A stretch of DNA of 64,000 bases from Candidatus Tectimicrobiota bacterium (GTDB taxonomy: Bacteria > Tectomicrobia > Entotheonellia > Entotheonellales > Entotheonellaceae), in contig BPKO01000001.1 in assembly GCA_026005175.1 (NCBI GenBank), positions 1,059,236-1,123,235 of the forward strand. The letters are read 5' to 3'. Positions within the stretch are counted from its first letter, which is position 1. The number at the start of each line of letters is the position of its first letter. Below the pieces are notes generated by a model. That model searched no databases, was not told the DNA's origin, and saw only the letters and a list, made by a program, of their open reading frames with translations. Of the stretch, positions 19,123-27,344 are shown piece after piece. The position numbers and the translations under genes were made by a program.

Positions 19123-19963
19123 TGGCCTCCAAAGCCGCGAGCAGGCGCTGTCCCTCTTCTCGGGTGACCCGGTTGCGATGGTGCCACTGCCCGTTGTGTT
19201 CCACTTCGGCAATGCCTTTGCCTTTGACCGTGTGGCAGATGAGGGCGGTGGGCCGCTGCGGGTGAAGCGGCAAAGCAGCGAAGGCCGCCCGCAAGGCAGC
19301 CACGTCGTGGCCGTCGACTTCCGCTGTGGCAAAGCCAAAGGCCTGCCATTTGGCGGCAAACGGCTCGAGTTCTTGCACCACCGCGGTGGGACCGTACGAC
19401 TGGTAGCGGTTGTAATCGATGATGAGGGTCAGGTTGCTGAGGCGATGCTTGCTTGCGCACAAAGCACCTTCCCAGATTGCCCCTTCGTCACATTCGCCGT
19501 CTCCGACAATCACGAAAACGCGGTGTCCGGCGCCGGCGTGCCGCGCGTGCAAGGCAAATCCGATGCCGATCGCCAAGCCGTGTCCCAGACTGCCGGTGGC
19601 CACTTCCACCCCGGGCAATCTGGGTTCGGGATGTCCGCCCAGCAGGCTGCCGGAGTGGCAGAAGGTGCGCAGAAGGCGGGGGGGAAAAAAGCCTTTGCTG
19701 GCCAGGACCGCGTACAGCGCCAGGCATCCGTGCCCTTTGCTGAGAATGCAGCGGTCGCGGTAGGGCCACTTGGGATCCTGGGGAGCATAGCAGAGCACGT
19801 CGTCGTAGAGGACGCGTAGGATCTCGACCAGCGACAAGGCCGATGCCAGGTGCCCTCGCCCCCCGGCAACAAACGTTCGCACGATCAGCCGGCGCAGCGC
19901 CAGGGAGCGCGCGTCCAGCGGCACTGCCGGCTCAGCGGTCCAGCAGGGTGAGAGGTTCGGCAT
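19112..19963 (-). CDS. Transketolase-like N-terminal subunit
   Basis: TPP-binding half of a split transketolase, 283 residues. The thiamine diphosphate motif is IVGDGECDEGAIWEGALCAS, ending in TLIIDYNRYQ; SKGHGCLALYAVLA and LGHGLAIGIGFAL are further family landmarks, and TVKGKGIAEVEHN closes the domain. ATG 19963 follows a GAGGAG site and overlaps the kinase gene by 32 bases. Together with the downstream subunit it probably makes or rearranges the heptose or another sugar precursor used by this operon. Confidence 0.88.
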   Translation of the reverse strand: MPNLSPCWTAEPAVPLDARSLALRRLIVRTFVAGGRGHLASALSLVEILRVLYDDVLCYAPQDPKWPYRDRCILSKGHGCLALYAVLASKGFFPPRLLRTFCHSGSLLGGHPEPRLPGVEVATGSLGHGLAIGIGFALHARHAGAGHRVFVIVGDGECDEGAIWEGALCASKHRLSNLTLIIDYNRYQSYGPTAVVQELEPFAAKWQAFGFATAEVDGHDVAALRAAFAALPLHPQRPTALICHTVKGKGIAEVEHNGQWHHRNRVTREEGQRLLAALEANDA

Positions 19964-20993
19964 GCACAAGGCTCCTCAGCAGTCGCTCGGCTTTGGCCAG
20001 CTGTTGTCTGCGGTACGCTTCCCCAAGACAGGCCGCTCCCTGAGCAAAGCGCCGCCTTGCCCTCTCGGCAGGCACGAATTCGTTGAGCAGAATCAGACAC
20101 CACTTGAGCCCGAAGAGGGGATAGAGGTACCTGACTCTTGTCGCGAGCCCAGGCAGGTCGGCAAAGGCGGCCAGCGCTTTGCTTAGGAAAGCGCGCTTGC
20201 TCTCGGCCGCAAGCGCCATGGCCGGGTGAAGCAGGAAGTCACAAATGAGCTTTGCCGGATCGTCGACCCCAAAGTATTCAAAGTCGAGGAAGACAAGGCG
20301 ATTGGCGCGTGTCCGGCGGGCATTGTGGAAGCCAAAATCCGACGGACTGAGCGTGCGCGCCGGCAGCGGCAGCTCGTCGGTGAAGGCTTCCCCGGCGCCG
20401 GCGGTGGCGCGGGCCGTCAGGGCATAAAACGCGGGAAGGAAGGAGTCCTGTAGGAAGGCCTGCAGGGCGACGGTGGCCGGATCAGCCGACGGCACGGCCA
20501 GCAGGCGCGCGAGGCGCCCGGTGAGGTTGGCAACGACGGCAGCTCCCGAGAAGCACGCCTCCGAGGCGGGGGCCCAGGCCGGGGAAGGAAGGCGCCGGTA
20601 CAGCTCCCGCAGGCGCCAAAGAAAGGCGACCGCCGCGTCAATGTCGCCGGGGGTAACGGCGTGGGGCGGAATGGGGCGACCGGCCACGTACGTATAAACC
20701 GCGAGGCCGGATGCGCGATCCATGGCCAAAGGACGCGGAACGCAGCGGATGCCGTGCTGCCAGAGCAGCTGCAGGGCGGCCACCTCGGTGCCCAGGCGGT
20801 CGCGCGTATCGGCGGCCGAGGCATAGTACTGCTTGACGGCATACACGCGCCCGTCGTCGCACACCACGCGGTACACGCGGTTGTTGCGCCCCCCAGGCAA
20901 GGGGGTACAGCGGACGATCTGCCGGCCAACGAGGGCTGCCAGCTGCGCCGGGGAGACGGCCTCGCTTCCTTCAGCGGCCAAAGAAGTATGCAT
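19932..20993 (-). CDS. APH/choline-kinase-like phosphotransferase
   Basis: A 353-residue kinase-fold protein of the aminoglycoside phosphotransferase group. The N-lobe has PLPGGRNNRVYRVVC and the lysine in VYAVKQYY; the catalytic loop is LSPSDFGFHNARRT (Asp as base, Asn as metal ligand), followed by LVFLDFEYFGVDDPAKLICD. In glycan operons such kinases phosphorylate a sugar or small alcohol rather than an antibiotic. ATG 20993 is inside the end of the HAD gene, 23 bases overlapping. Confidence 0.8.
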   Translation of the reverse strand: MHTSLAAEGSEAVSPAQLAALVGRQIVRCTPLPGGRNNRVYRVVCDDGRVYAVKQYYASAADTRDRLGTEVAALQLLWQHGIRCVPRPLAMDRASGLAVYTYVAGRPIPPHAVTPGDIDAAVAFLWRLRELYRRLPSPAWAPASEACFSGAAVVANLTGRLARLLAVPSADPATVALQAFLQDSFLPAFYALTARATAGAGEAFTDELPLPARTLSPSDFGFHNARRTRANRLVFLDFEYFGVDDPAKLICDFLLHPAMALAAESKRAFLSKALAAFADLPGLATRVRYLYPLFGLKWCLILLNEFVPAERARRRFAQGAACLGEAYRRQQLAKAERLLRSLVHAEPLTLLDR

Positions 20994-21588
20994 GAATGGC
21001 GCTCCAACTCCGAAACGTGCGCACCGGAGGCGCCAGTCGGTAGGCGCGGTGCGGATCGTAAAGGAGGCGCTCCACCTGGGGAGGAAAGGCCGGTGCCAGC
21101 AGCGCCTCTGGCAAGTCGTCGATGAAGTGCGTGCAGCCCAGCGCCGCAATGCGCGCCAGCTTGGCCTCGCGTGACGGCTCGAAGAAGACATCTGCCTCGC
21201 GCAGCCCCACCCCGCCGGGGGCAAGAAAGCCTTGTGCGCGCAGCCAGGCAAAGGCTGCGGCGTGCAGGTCGGTTTGGGCAGCATCGCCTGGAGCGACCCT
21301 GGTCTTGTGGCTGACGATATACACTTCCACCCCCTGGCGCCGGCAAGCGGCGAGAAAGGCGGCAACTCCGGCGCTGGGGCGGGCTTGGGCAATCGCCGTG
21401 CTGTAGAGTACCGCCTGCACCTGCTGCCACTGGCGCTCGCCCTCGGGACGGCGGCGAATGGCGTCGCGAATCGCTTTTTTGCCGCGTGGCCCGCGAGGGC
21501 CGAGCAGTCCCCGCTGGCGGGCCAGGCGATAGAGCACGGCGTCGTAGTCGACGAGGGTGTGATCAAAATCGATGCCAATGACGGGCAT
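20971..21588 (-). CDS. HAD-superfamily hydrolase
   Basis: A 205-residue phosphatase-like protein. Motif I is IGIDFDHTLVDYD (nucleophile and acid/base aspartates), motif II is VYIVSHKT, and motif IV is HFIDDLPEAL. The cap segment between motifs I and II is about 75 residues. It likely removes a phosphate from a sugar phosphate in the pathway, possibly opposing or following the neighbouring kinase. ATG 21588 is the first methionine before the catalytic strand. Confidence 0.85.
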   Translation of the reverse strand: MPVIGIDFDHTLVDYDAVLYRLARQRGLLGPRGPRGKKAIRDAIRRRPEGERQWQQVQAVLYSTAIAQARPSAGVAAFLAACRRQGVEVYIVSHKTRVAPGDAAQTDLHAAAFAWLRAQGFLAPGGVGLREADVFFEPSREAKLARIAALGCTHFIDDLPEALLAPAFPPQVERLLYDPHRAYRLAPPVRTFRSWSAIHAYFFGR

Positions 21589-21617
21589 GGCCTGTCCCTG
21601 ACGGCGGTGGCCCGGGC

Positions 21618-22742
21618 TCAAGCGCACTGCGCGGTGGCGTGCCTGCGATAAAAGCGATGCACGTGGTGGACCATGTACTCGAGCTCGGCGGCACTCAGGT
21701 GCTGGTGGACGGGCAAGGTGATGATGCGCTGGCACTGCGCCTCGCAGACGGGAAAGTCCCCACGCCGGTAGCCCAGGTGGGCGGCGGCCGCCTGCAAGTG
21801 CAGCGGGATCGGGTAGTGGACTTTGGCCTCGATGCCTTGCTGGCGCAAGTATGCCAACAGGCGGTCGCGCTGGGCGGCCTGAACAACATACGTGTGGAAG
21901 ACTTGGCGCACGTTGGGGCGCCGCGGCGGAATGGTGATCAGCGGCGCCAGCTCGGCCAGGGCCGCGTCGAGCCGCTGCGCATGGGCGATGCGCTGGGCGG
22001 TCAGCGCCGGCACCTGGGGCAGCAAGCGATTGGCCACCACCGCTTGGATGGTGTCGAGGCGGCTGTTGTAGCCAAAGCAGCGCGCTTCGTCGCGGGTGAC
22101 CAGGCCGTGGTTTCTCAGCAGCCGTAGCCGCTCGGCCAGCTCTGCCGAGCGCGTGACGATGACGCCGCCGTCTCCCCAGACGTTGAGGTTCTTGAGGGGA
22201 TGTAAGCTAAAGCAGCCGGCGTCTCCCCATCCGCCTACCGGCTGCCCGTCAATGGCAGCGAAGATGGCCTGTGCTGCGTCTTCTACCACGTAGAGGCCGT
22301 GGCGGCGGGCAAAGGCCATGATGGCCGGCATGTCGGCAGGGTTGCCCGTCAAGTGCACGGGGACGATGGCTTTGGTGCGGGGTGTAAGGACCCCCTCGAG
22401 CCGGTTGACGTCGAGGGTGTACTGCTCGTTGACGTCCACGAACACCGGCCGCGCTCCTGTCATGACAATGGCGCCGACGGTGGCGATAAAAGTATTGGGC
22501 ACGGTGATGACCTCGTCCCCTGGGCCGATGTCCAGGGCTTTCAAGGAGAGAAAGAGGGCATCGGTTCCCGAATTGACGCCGATGGCGTAGGGCACCTGGC
22601 ACAAAGCCGCAAAACACTGCTCGAACTCTGCCACCGCCGCTCCCAGGGTGAAGTCGCCGCGTACCACCACCTCGCGAATGGCCTCCAGGTAGGCGTCGAC
22701 GTCGGCAAACTGGCGGGAAAGATACGAAAACGGCACGCGCAT
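21618..22742 (-). CDS. DegT/DnrJ/EryC1 aminotransferase (second)
   Basis: Second PLP sugar aminotransferase of the operon, 374 residues. It reads GVNSGTDALFLSLKALDIG, GDEVITVPNTFIATVGAI, VVEDAAQAIFA and the PLP lysine in FSLHPLKNLNVWGDGG, then the conserved GYNSRLDTIQA. It is clearly related to, but distinct from, the copy at 12304-13416, so the glycan probably holds two different amino sugars, or one enzyme acts earlier on the pathway. Starts at ATG 22742. Confidence 0.92.
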   Translation of the reverse strand: MRVPFSYLSRQFADVDAYLEAIREVVVRGDFTLGAAVAEFEQCFAALCQVPYAIGVNSGTDALFLSLKALDIGPGDEVITVPNTFIATVGAIVMTGARPVFVDVNEQYTLDVNRLEGVLTPRTKAIVPVHLTGNPADMPAIMAFARRHGLYVVEDAAQAIFAAIDGQPVGGWGDAGCFSLHPLKNLNVWGDGGVIVTRSAELAERLRLLRNHGLVTRDEARCFGYNSRLDTIQAVVANRLLPQVPALTAQRIAHAQRLDAALAELAPLITIPPRRPNVRQVFHTYVVQAAQRDRLLAYLRQQGIEAKVHYPIPLHLQAAAAHLGYRRGDFPVCEAQCQRIITLPVHQHLSAAELEYMVHHVHRFYRRHATAQCA

Positions 22743-22763
22743 CGTCCTTCTCCTTGGCTTCCT

Positions 22764-23780
22764 TCAGCGCCACGCAAGGGCTTGCAGCATCTTGATGTTG
22801 TAGTAGCGAATGTCGGTCATGGCCGCAGGAAGGCGGCCCTCGCCAAATGCCACCACCAGGTCGTGAACGGCGTCGGCCACCGTCCGCCGGGGCTCAAAAC
22901 CCAGCTGACGCTTGAGCTTGTCCGATGCAATGTGGTACGACCGCGGGTCCGCGGTGGGCACGGTGACGAGGTCGACCGCCGGGCGGTGCGGCACCTCGCG
23001 TTGCACGATGTCCCGTACCAAGGCGGCCAGCTCGGCGACGGTGTAGTTCTCCCCACCGGCGTTGTACACTTGCCCTGAGACCAAGGCGGCAGGGGCTTCG
23101 AGCAGCAACTGGTACACAGCCACCATGTCTGCAATGTGGATGTTGGGCCGCCGCTGGGAGCCCCCGTAGACCGTGATGCGGCCGAGGTGCACGGCTTGGG
23201 CGGTGAGCAGGTTGACGACGAGATCGAGGCGCTGGCGTGGGGAATAGCCGCACACGGTGGCCGGACGGACCACGATAGGCACGAAGTCGGGGGACTGCTC
23301 GGCGAGCAGCAGCGGCTCGCACCACGCTTTGTACTTGCTGTAGTCGGTAAGCGGCGCCAGGGGATGGTCTTCGGTCACCCGCGGTGCCGCGCTGACGCCG
23401 TAGACGCTGGAGCTGGAAGCGTAAATGAAGCGCTGCACGCCGCTGGCTTTGCTCTGCTGCACCAGCGGCGCGAAGGCGTCGTAGTTGACCGAGCGGCCCA
23501 GGGCGGGGTTGAGCTCGAAGCTGGGGTCGTTGGAGATGCCGGCCAAGTGGATAACGGCGTCACAACCCCGCAGCGCATCTTTCAGGAGAGCCTGATTGCG
23601 GATGTCTCCCTTGATCTGTTCCAAGCCGGGATGGTCTTTGAGAGGCGCGAAGACGTGCTCGCCAAAGAGATACCAGTCGAGCACGCGCACCGCATAGCCG
23701 TGCGCCAGCAGGTGGGGCACCAGCACGGCGCCTACGTAGCCGGCCCCTCCCGTGACCAAGACGCGGCGGATGGCCGGCAT
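22764..23780 (-). CDS. NAD-dependent epimerase/dehydratase (SDR)
   Basis: Extended short-chain dehydrogenase acting on a nucleotide sugar. The Rossmann motif is VLVTGGAGYVGAVLVPHLL, with the catalytic serine in YASSSSVYG and the YxxxK pair in DYSKYKAWCE. The 338-residue product is typical for UDP- or GDP-sugar epimerases and dehydratases. ATG 23780 has an AGGGAGA site and lies one base after the gmhA stop, so translation is probably coupled. Confidence 0.9.
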   Translation of the reverse strand: MPAIRRVLVTGGAGYVGAVLVPHLLAHGYAVRVLDWYLFGEHVFAPLKDHPGLEQIKGDIRNQALLKDALRGCDAVIHLAGISNDPSFELNPALGRSVNYDAFAPLVQQSKASGVQRFIYASSSSVYGVSAAPRVTEDHPLAPLTDYSKYKAWCEPLLLAEQSPDFVPIVVRPATVCGYSPRQRLDLVVNLLTAQAVHLGRITVYGGSQRRPNIHIADMVAVYQLLLEAPAALVSGQVYNAGGENYTVAELAALVRDIVQREVPHRPAVDLVTVPTADPRSYHIASDKLKRQLGFEPRRTVADAVHDLVVAFGEGRLPAAMTDIRYYNIKMLQALAWR

Positions 23781-23781
23781 C

Positions 23782-24372
23782 TCAGTTTCTCCCTGCGGCG
23801 TGGCAGCGCACCGCCAGGAGCTGGTCCGCCAGGCCGTGGGCCAGGACCATGTGCGCCACCTCGACAAAGCCATAGGTGTGGGCGGGCACGTAGAAATTGA
23901 CGTCGCCCAGGCGGCGCAGCGGGTTGGTGGGACTAAACCCCGAAAACGTGATCACCCTGCACCCGTGCAGCGTGGCCACCTCCACGGCCCGCAAGATGTT
24001 GGCCGATTGGCCAGAACTGCTGATCGCCAGCAGCAAGTCTCCCGGGGTACTCCAGCGCGCCAGGGCGTGGGCAAAGACCTCCTCGTAGCCCAGATCGTTG
24101 GCCAGGGCGGTAAGGAGGGGCTGGTCATAAAACACCATGGCGCGCAAGCCGGCTTCCTTGCAGAGGTCGTTGTGCAGGTGGCTGGCGATGGCGGCGCTGC
24201 CCCCATTGCCGACGAGCAGGATTTTGCCCGAGGTGCCGGCGGTGGCGAGCAGCTCGACAGCGCGGGACATCCCCTGGTCAAAAGAAAGGCGACGCCCATG
24301 CCAGTCGGTGACGTCAATGCGACACAGGTAGCCGTGGAGTTCGTGCAGATAGGCAGTGGCCCAGCCGTGCAT
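23782..24372 (-). CDS. gmhA: GmhA-type phosphoheptose isomerase
   Basis: SIS-domain isomerase converting sedoheptulose-7-phosphate to D-glycero-D-manno-heptose-7-phosphate, the first step to ADP- or GDP-heptose. The 196 residues contain LLVGNGGSAAIASHLHNDL and LLAISSSGQSANILRAVEVA, the two substrate loops. ATG 24372 is preceded by a GGGGGAG site. The kinase/nucleotidyltransferase for the next steps is directly upstream, which supports a heptose pathway here. The family also includes isomerases acting on other sugar phosphates. Confidence 0.85.
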   Translation of the reverse strand: MHGWATAYLHELHGYLCRIDVTDWHGRRLSFDQGMSRAVELLATAGTSGKILLVGNGGSAAIASHLHNDLCKEAGLRAMVFYDQPLLTALANDLGYEEVFAHALARWSTPGDLLLAISSSGQSANILRAVEVATLHGCRVITFSGFSPTNPLRRLGDVNFYVPAHTYGFVEVAHMVLAHGLADQLLAVRCHAAGRN

Positions 24373-24391
24373 TGCGGTATCTCCCCCTTGC

Positions 24392-25939
24392 TTATTTGAG
24401 AAGGGTTTCGAGGTAGCGCAGCAGCGACACGCGCGCCACGGCGGTGCGATGTCCGACGGTGGCCACCGCCTGGGCGCCCACCGCATTGCCGATCACCCCG
24501 AGCACCTCCATAGGCGCCCCTTGCGCGGCGCACAGGGCGGTCAGGGCAAAGAAAGCGTCCCCGGCACCCATGCGGTCTACCACCGGCCCGGCAAACGCCG
24601 GCACATCGACGAATCCTTCGTCCCTGCTATACCCCAAGCAGCCGCGCCGGCTGCGGGTCACGGCCAGGCGCGGCCACTTGAGCCGCTCGGCCACGTCGTG
24701 GACCAGGTCGCGCAGCGGGCCTCGTCGTTGCCGGGCTTCGAGGCGCAGCTCGCTTTCTGCCAGCGAGACGTAATCGGCTCCGGGATATCTGGAAATGGTG
24801 TGAAAGCCCCAGTTTCCCGCGTTGGCCTGGGTATTGACGGCCAGAAAGGCGGCGCGGCTGTAGAGAAGATCGATGGCTTCCCGACTCAGCATGCCATGGC
24901 CAAAGTCGGTCACCAGGACCACGTCGTAGCGCGGCAGGAGGTCGGTAAGCGCGGCACACAGCTGCGCCTCGCTGGCCGCCTCTAGGGGACTGTCGTCCAT
25001 TTCGTAAAGCTCAAAGAGCTTGGTAAAAGTGTCCTCGTCGATAAAGCGGCGCTTGACGATGGTGGGGGCCGCTTGGCGATAAATGAAGACCGGCTCGATG
25101 TGACGCTGCAGCTGGGCGCGCAGGAAGGCGGCTCGGGAATCCCTTGCCCCCAGCGTGGTCACCAGCGCCACGGTGTCACAGAAGTGCGCCACCTGATTGG
25201 CGACGGCAGCACTCCCGCCGGCAAAGGTCTCGTAGCGCCGTGGCCGCAGGGCGAGCATGGGCGCTTTGGCCGCTTTGCCTATGGCTTCGCAGTAGCAGTA
25301 CTCGTCGACGATGGCTTCCCCTACCACCAGCACCTTGAGGTGGCGGGCGCGCTCGAGGTAACCCAGAACCTGCTCAGGGCGGTAGCGAGCCGAAAACGCC
25401 GCCAAATACTCCCGGACTTCTTCCGGCAAAGTGGGCAAATAGCGGTTGAGGAGGTGAGAGGCGCTGCACGTGAGCTCGTCGGTAAATACCACTTGCCCGC
25501 CTACTGCCGCTACGGCAGCGGCTTCGGCCACCATGCCTCCGGTGCGGTCTTGGCTGGCGTCGCGGTACTCGGCTCCCTTGACGTAGACGTGCGGGCGCAG
25601 CAGCCCGATGGCCTCGGTGGCGGTGGGCCACCGGTTAATGGCGACGTAATCGACGCAATCCAGGGCAGCCAGGGCTTCGGCCCGCAGCGTCTCGGTAAAC
25701 GCCGGACGATGCGGGCCTTTGTTGACATAGACGTCTGGCGTCACGGGCACAACCAGGACGTCGCCATACTGCTTGGCGCGAGTGAGATGGCGGATGTGAC
25801 CGATGTGAAGCAAGTCAAACACCCCATGGCAGTGGACAATGCGGTCTCCCCTGGCCCGGTGGTCGGCCAGGCGCCTCGCCAGCCCCTCCAGGGATTGGAT
25901 CTTGTCGCATGCACGTCGTGCCACTGGCGGTTCCCTCAT
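24392..25939 (-). CDS. Nucleotidyltransferase-PfkB kinase fusion (RfaE/HldE-like, reversed order)
   Basis: A 515-residue two-domain protein. Residues about 25-165 form a cytidylyltransferase-fold domain with VHCHGVFDLLHIGHIRHL (HxGH motif); residues about 200-515 form a PfkB/ribokinase-type kinase ending in VVDRMGAGDAFFALTAL with the catalytic aspartate. The activities match those of HldE (heptose-7-phosphate kinase and heptose-1-phosphate adenylyltransferase), but HldE has the kinase first. The start ATG 25939 overlaps the upstream epimerase stop (ATGA) and no clear Shine-Dalgarno is seen, pointing to translational coupling. Confidence 0.85.
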   Translation of the reverse strand: MREPPVARRACDKIQSLEGLARRLADHRARGDRIVHCHGVFDLLHIGHIRHLTRAKQYGDVLVVPVTPDVYVNKGPHRPAFTETLRAEALAALDCVDYVAINRWPTATEAIGLLRPHVYVKGAEYRDASQDRTGGMVAEAAAVAAVGGQVVFTDELTCSASHLLNRYLPTLPEEVREYLAAFSARYRPEQVLGYLERARHLKVLVVGEAIVDEYCYCEAIGKAAKAPMLALRPRRYETFAGGSAAVANQVAHFCDTVALVTTLGARDSRAAFLRAQLQRHIEPVFIYRQAAPTIVKRRFIDEDTFTKLFELYEMDDSPLEAASEAQLCAALTDLLPRYDVVLVTDFGHGMLSREAIDLLYSRAAFLAVNTQANAGNWGFHTISRYPGADYVSLAESELRLEARQRRGPLRDLVHDVAERLKWPRLAVTRSRRGCLGYSRDEGFVDVPAFAGPVVDRMGAGDAFFALTALCAAQGAPMEVLGVIGNAVGAQAVATVGHRTAVARVSLLRYLETLLK

Positions 25940-26946
25940 GCACTGCGGCAGGTGACCGTTTGGGGTTGCAGGTAGTGAAACCAGGCGCGAGTTGCTTCGG
26001 CAATGGAAGCGGCGTCCCACACCGGAGCGTGGCGCCACTGCTCAAGGTGGGCCAGCATGATGCGTACCCCCGCTTCCAGGCTGACGCGGGGAGTCCAGCC
26101 CAGGACGCGGGAGATTTTGGTGATATCGGCCCACGTGCAGTCGGGCTCCCCGGGCCGCTTGGGGAGGTAGACGGCAGTCCCGCCCAGGAGGCGGACAAGC
26201 TCGTTGATGCTTGTGGGGCGTCCCGAGCCCACGTTGAACACCTCGCCGTGCACCTCGGCCGCCGCGGCACGGACAAACGCCTCGACGACGTCGGTGACGA
26301 AGACAAAATCCCGCCTCTGGGTGCCATCGCCGACGACGGTGCAGGCCTTGCCGGCGGCCATCTGCGCCAGGAAAACGCCGAAGACCGCGCCGTAAGTGCC
26401 GGAAGTGCGGGCGCGCGGGCCGTAGACGTTGAACAGCCGCAGCGAAACCACCGGCAGGCGATAGACCCGCCCCCAGTGCAGCACGCATTGTTCACCGAGG
26501 TACTTGCTCAGGGCGTAGGGGTATTGGGGACGCGCCGGCGCCGTCTCCGGCGTTGGATAGGTGTCGGGAATGCCGTAGCAGGACGAGGACGCGGCGTAGA
26601 GAAACCGCCGTACTCCCGCCAGGCGGGCTGCCTCAAGCGCCGCCACCGTGCCGTCGACGTTGGCGCGGTGATAGGCCAAGGGCTGCTCAATAGAAGGCAC
26701 AATGTCGGCAAGGCCTGCCAAGTGAAAGACCCACTCGGCCCCCTCGAAGTGGGCCCGCAGGACGTCCAGGTCGGTAACGTCCGCCGCCACCAAGCGCAGT
26801 CGCACCTGATGGCGGTGCTGCGCCAGATTGTCCCGTCGCCCCGTCGCGAAGTTGTCGATTACCGTCACCTCATGGCCGTCGGCCAGGAGGCGGTCGACCA
26901 GGTGACTGCCGATGAAGCCTGCACCTCCGGTAACCACCGTCTTCAT
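25936..26946 (-). CDS. NAD-dependent nucleotide-sugar epimerase (SDR)
   Basis: First gene of the glycan operon: a 336-residue extended SDR. It has VVTGGAGFIGSHLVDRLL at the N-terminus, the catalytic serine in YAASSSCYG, the YxxxK motif in YPYALSKYLGEQC and the conserved RLFNVYGPRA. Closest in look to UDP-glucose/UDP-GlcNAc 4-epimerases. ATG 26946 follows AGGAGA. The 400 bases upstream should contain the operon promoter. Confidence 0.92.
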   Translation of the reverse strand: MKTVVTGGAGFIGSHLVDRLLADGHEVTVIDNFATGRRDNLAQHRHQVRLRLVAADVTDLDVLRAHFEGAEWVFHLAGLADIVPSIEQPLAYHRANVDGTVAALEAARLAGVRRFLYAASSSCYGIPDTYPTPETAPARPQYPYALSKYLGEQCVLHWGRVYRLPVVSLRLFNVYGPRARTSGTYGAVFGVFLAQMAAGKACTVVGDGTQRRDFVFVTDVVEAFVRAAAAEVHGEVFNVGSGRPTSINELVRLLGGTAVYLPKRPGEPDCTWADITKISRVLGWTPRVSLEAGVRIMLAHLEQWRHAPVWDAASIAEATRAWFHYLQPQTVTCRSA

Positions 26947-27344
26947 CCGCTTCTCCTGTGGGCGATGGCGTGGTGTTTGCGCCCGCCGCGTCAGAGCAAG
27001 AAGCATGCCACAGAAGCGTGGTACCGCCGCGCCGTCGCAAACCTCGCCCGGCACAAGGATGGCCGGCGCTTGTATGGGTTTTTGTTTTTCTGCTTGCCAG
27101 CCAGGGGCACGGCAAGCGTCAGGGTTCTGGCGGCAGGGCCGTCGGGGTCCTGACAGGCGCCCGCAAACGGCAAGCCGCGGCGCCGCGGTCCAAGTCCCCC
27201 TTGCACCGCTTTGCCGGCTTGGCGTATGCTCTCGGTGCACGTCAACCACGAAAACCGCGCTGACGTTGGGGACGCGCACGACGGGGAGTGACGAGGTCCT
27301 GCACCCCGGGCGGCTTGGCCTCCAGCAAAGAGGAGCCATCGCGT
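26947..27344. other. Intergenic region between divergent operons
   Basis: Nearly 400 bases without a supportable gene lie between the first gene of the glycan operon (minus) and the HMG-CoA-synthase-like gene (plus). A fair plus-strand promoter, TTGCAC-18-TATGCT, is at 27201-27230. I found no convincing minus-strand promoter; a T-rich patch at about 27078-27090 is the only relaxed-composition spot. Confidence 0.6.
27201..27230 (+). promoter_or_regulatory. Probable sigma-70-type promoter
   Basis: TTGCAC at 27201-27206 and TATGCT at 27225-27230 with an 18-base spacer, about 115 bases before the ATG at 27345. Confidence 0.5.

Noticed and set aside
27050-27344. A small gene in the gap between the glycan operon and the HMG-CoA-synthase-like gene
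   Set aside because: Open frames there have no ribosome site and no recognisable protein pattern.
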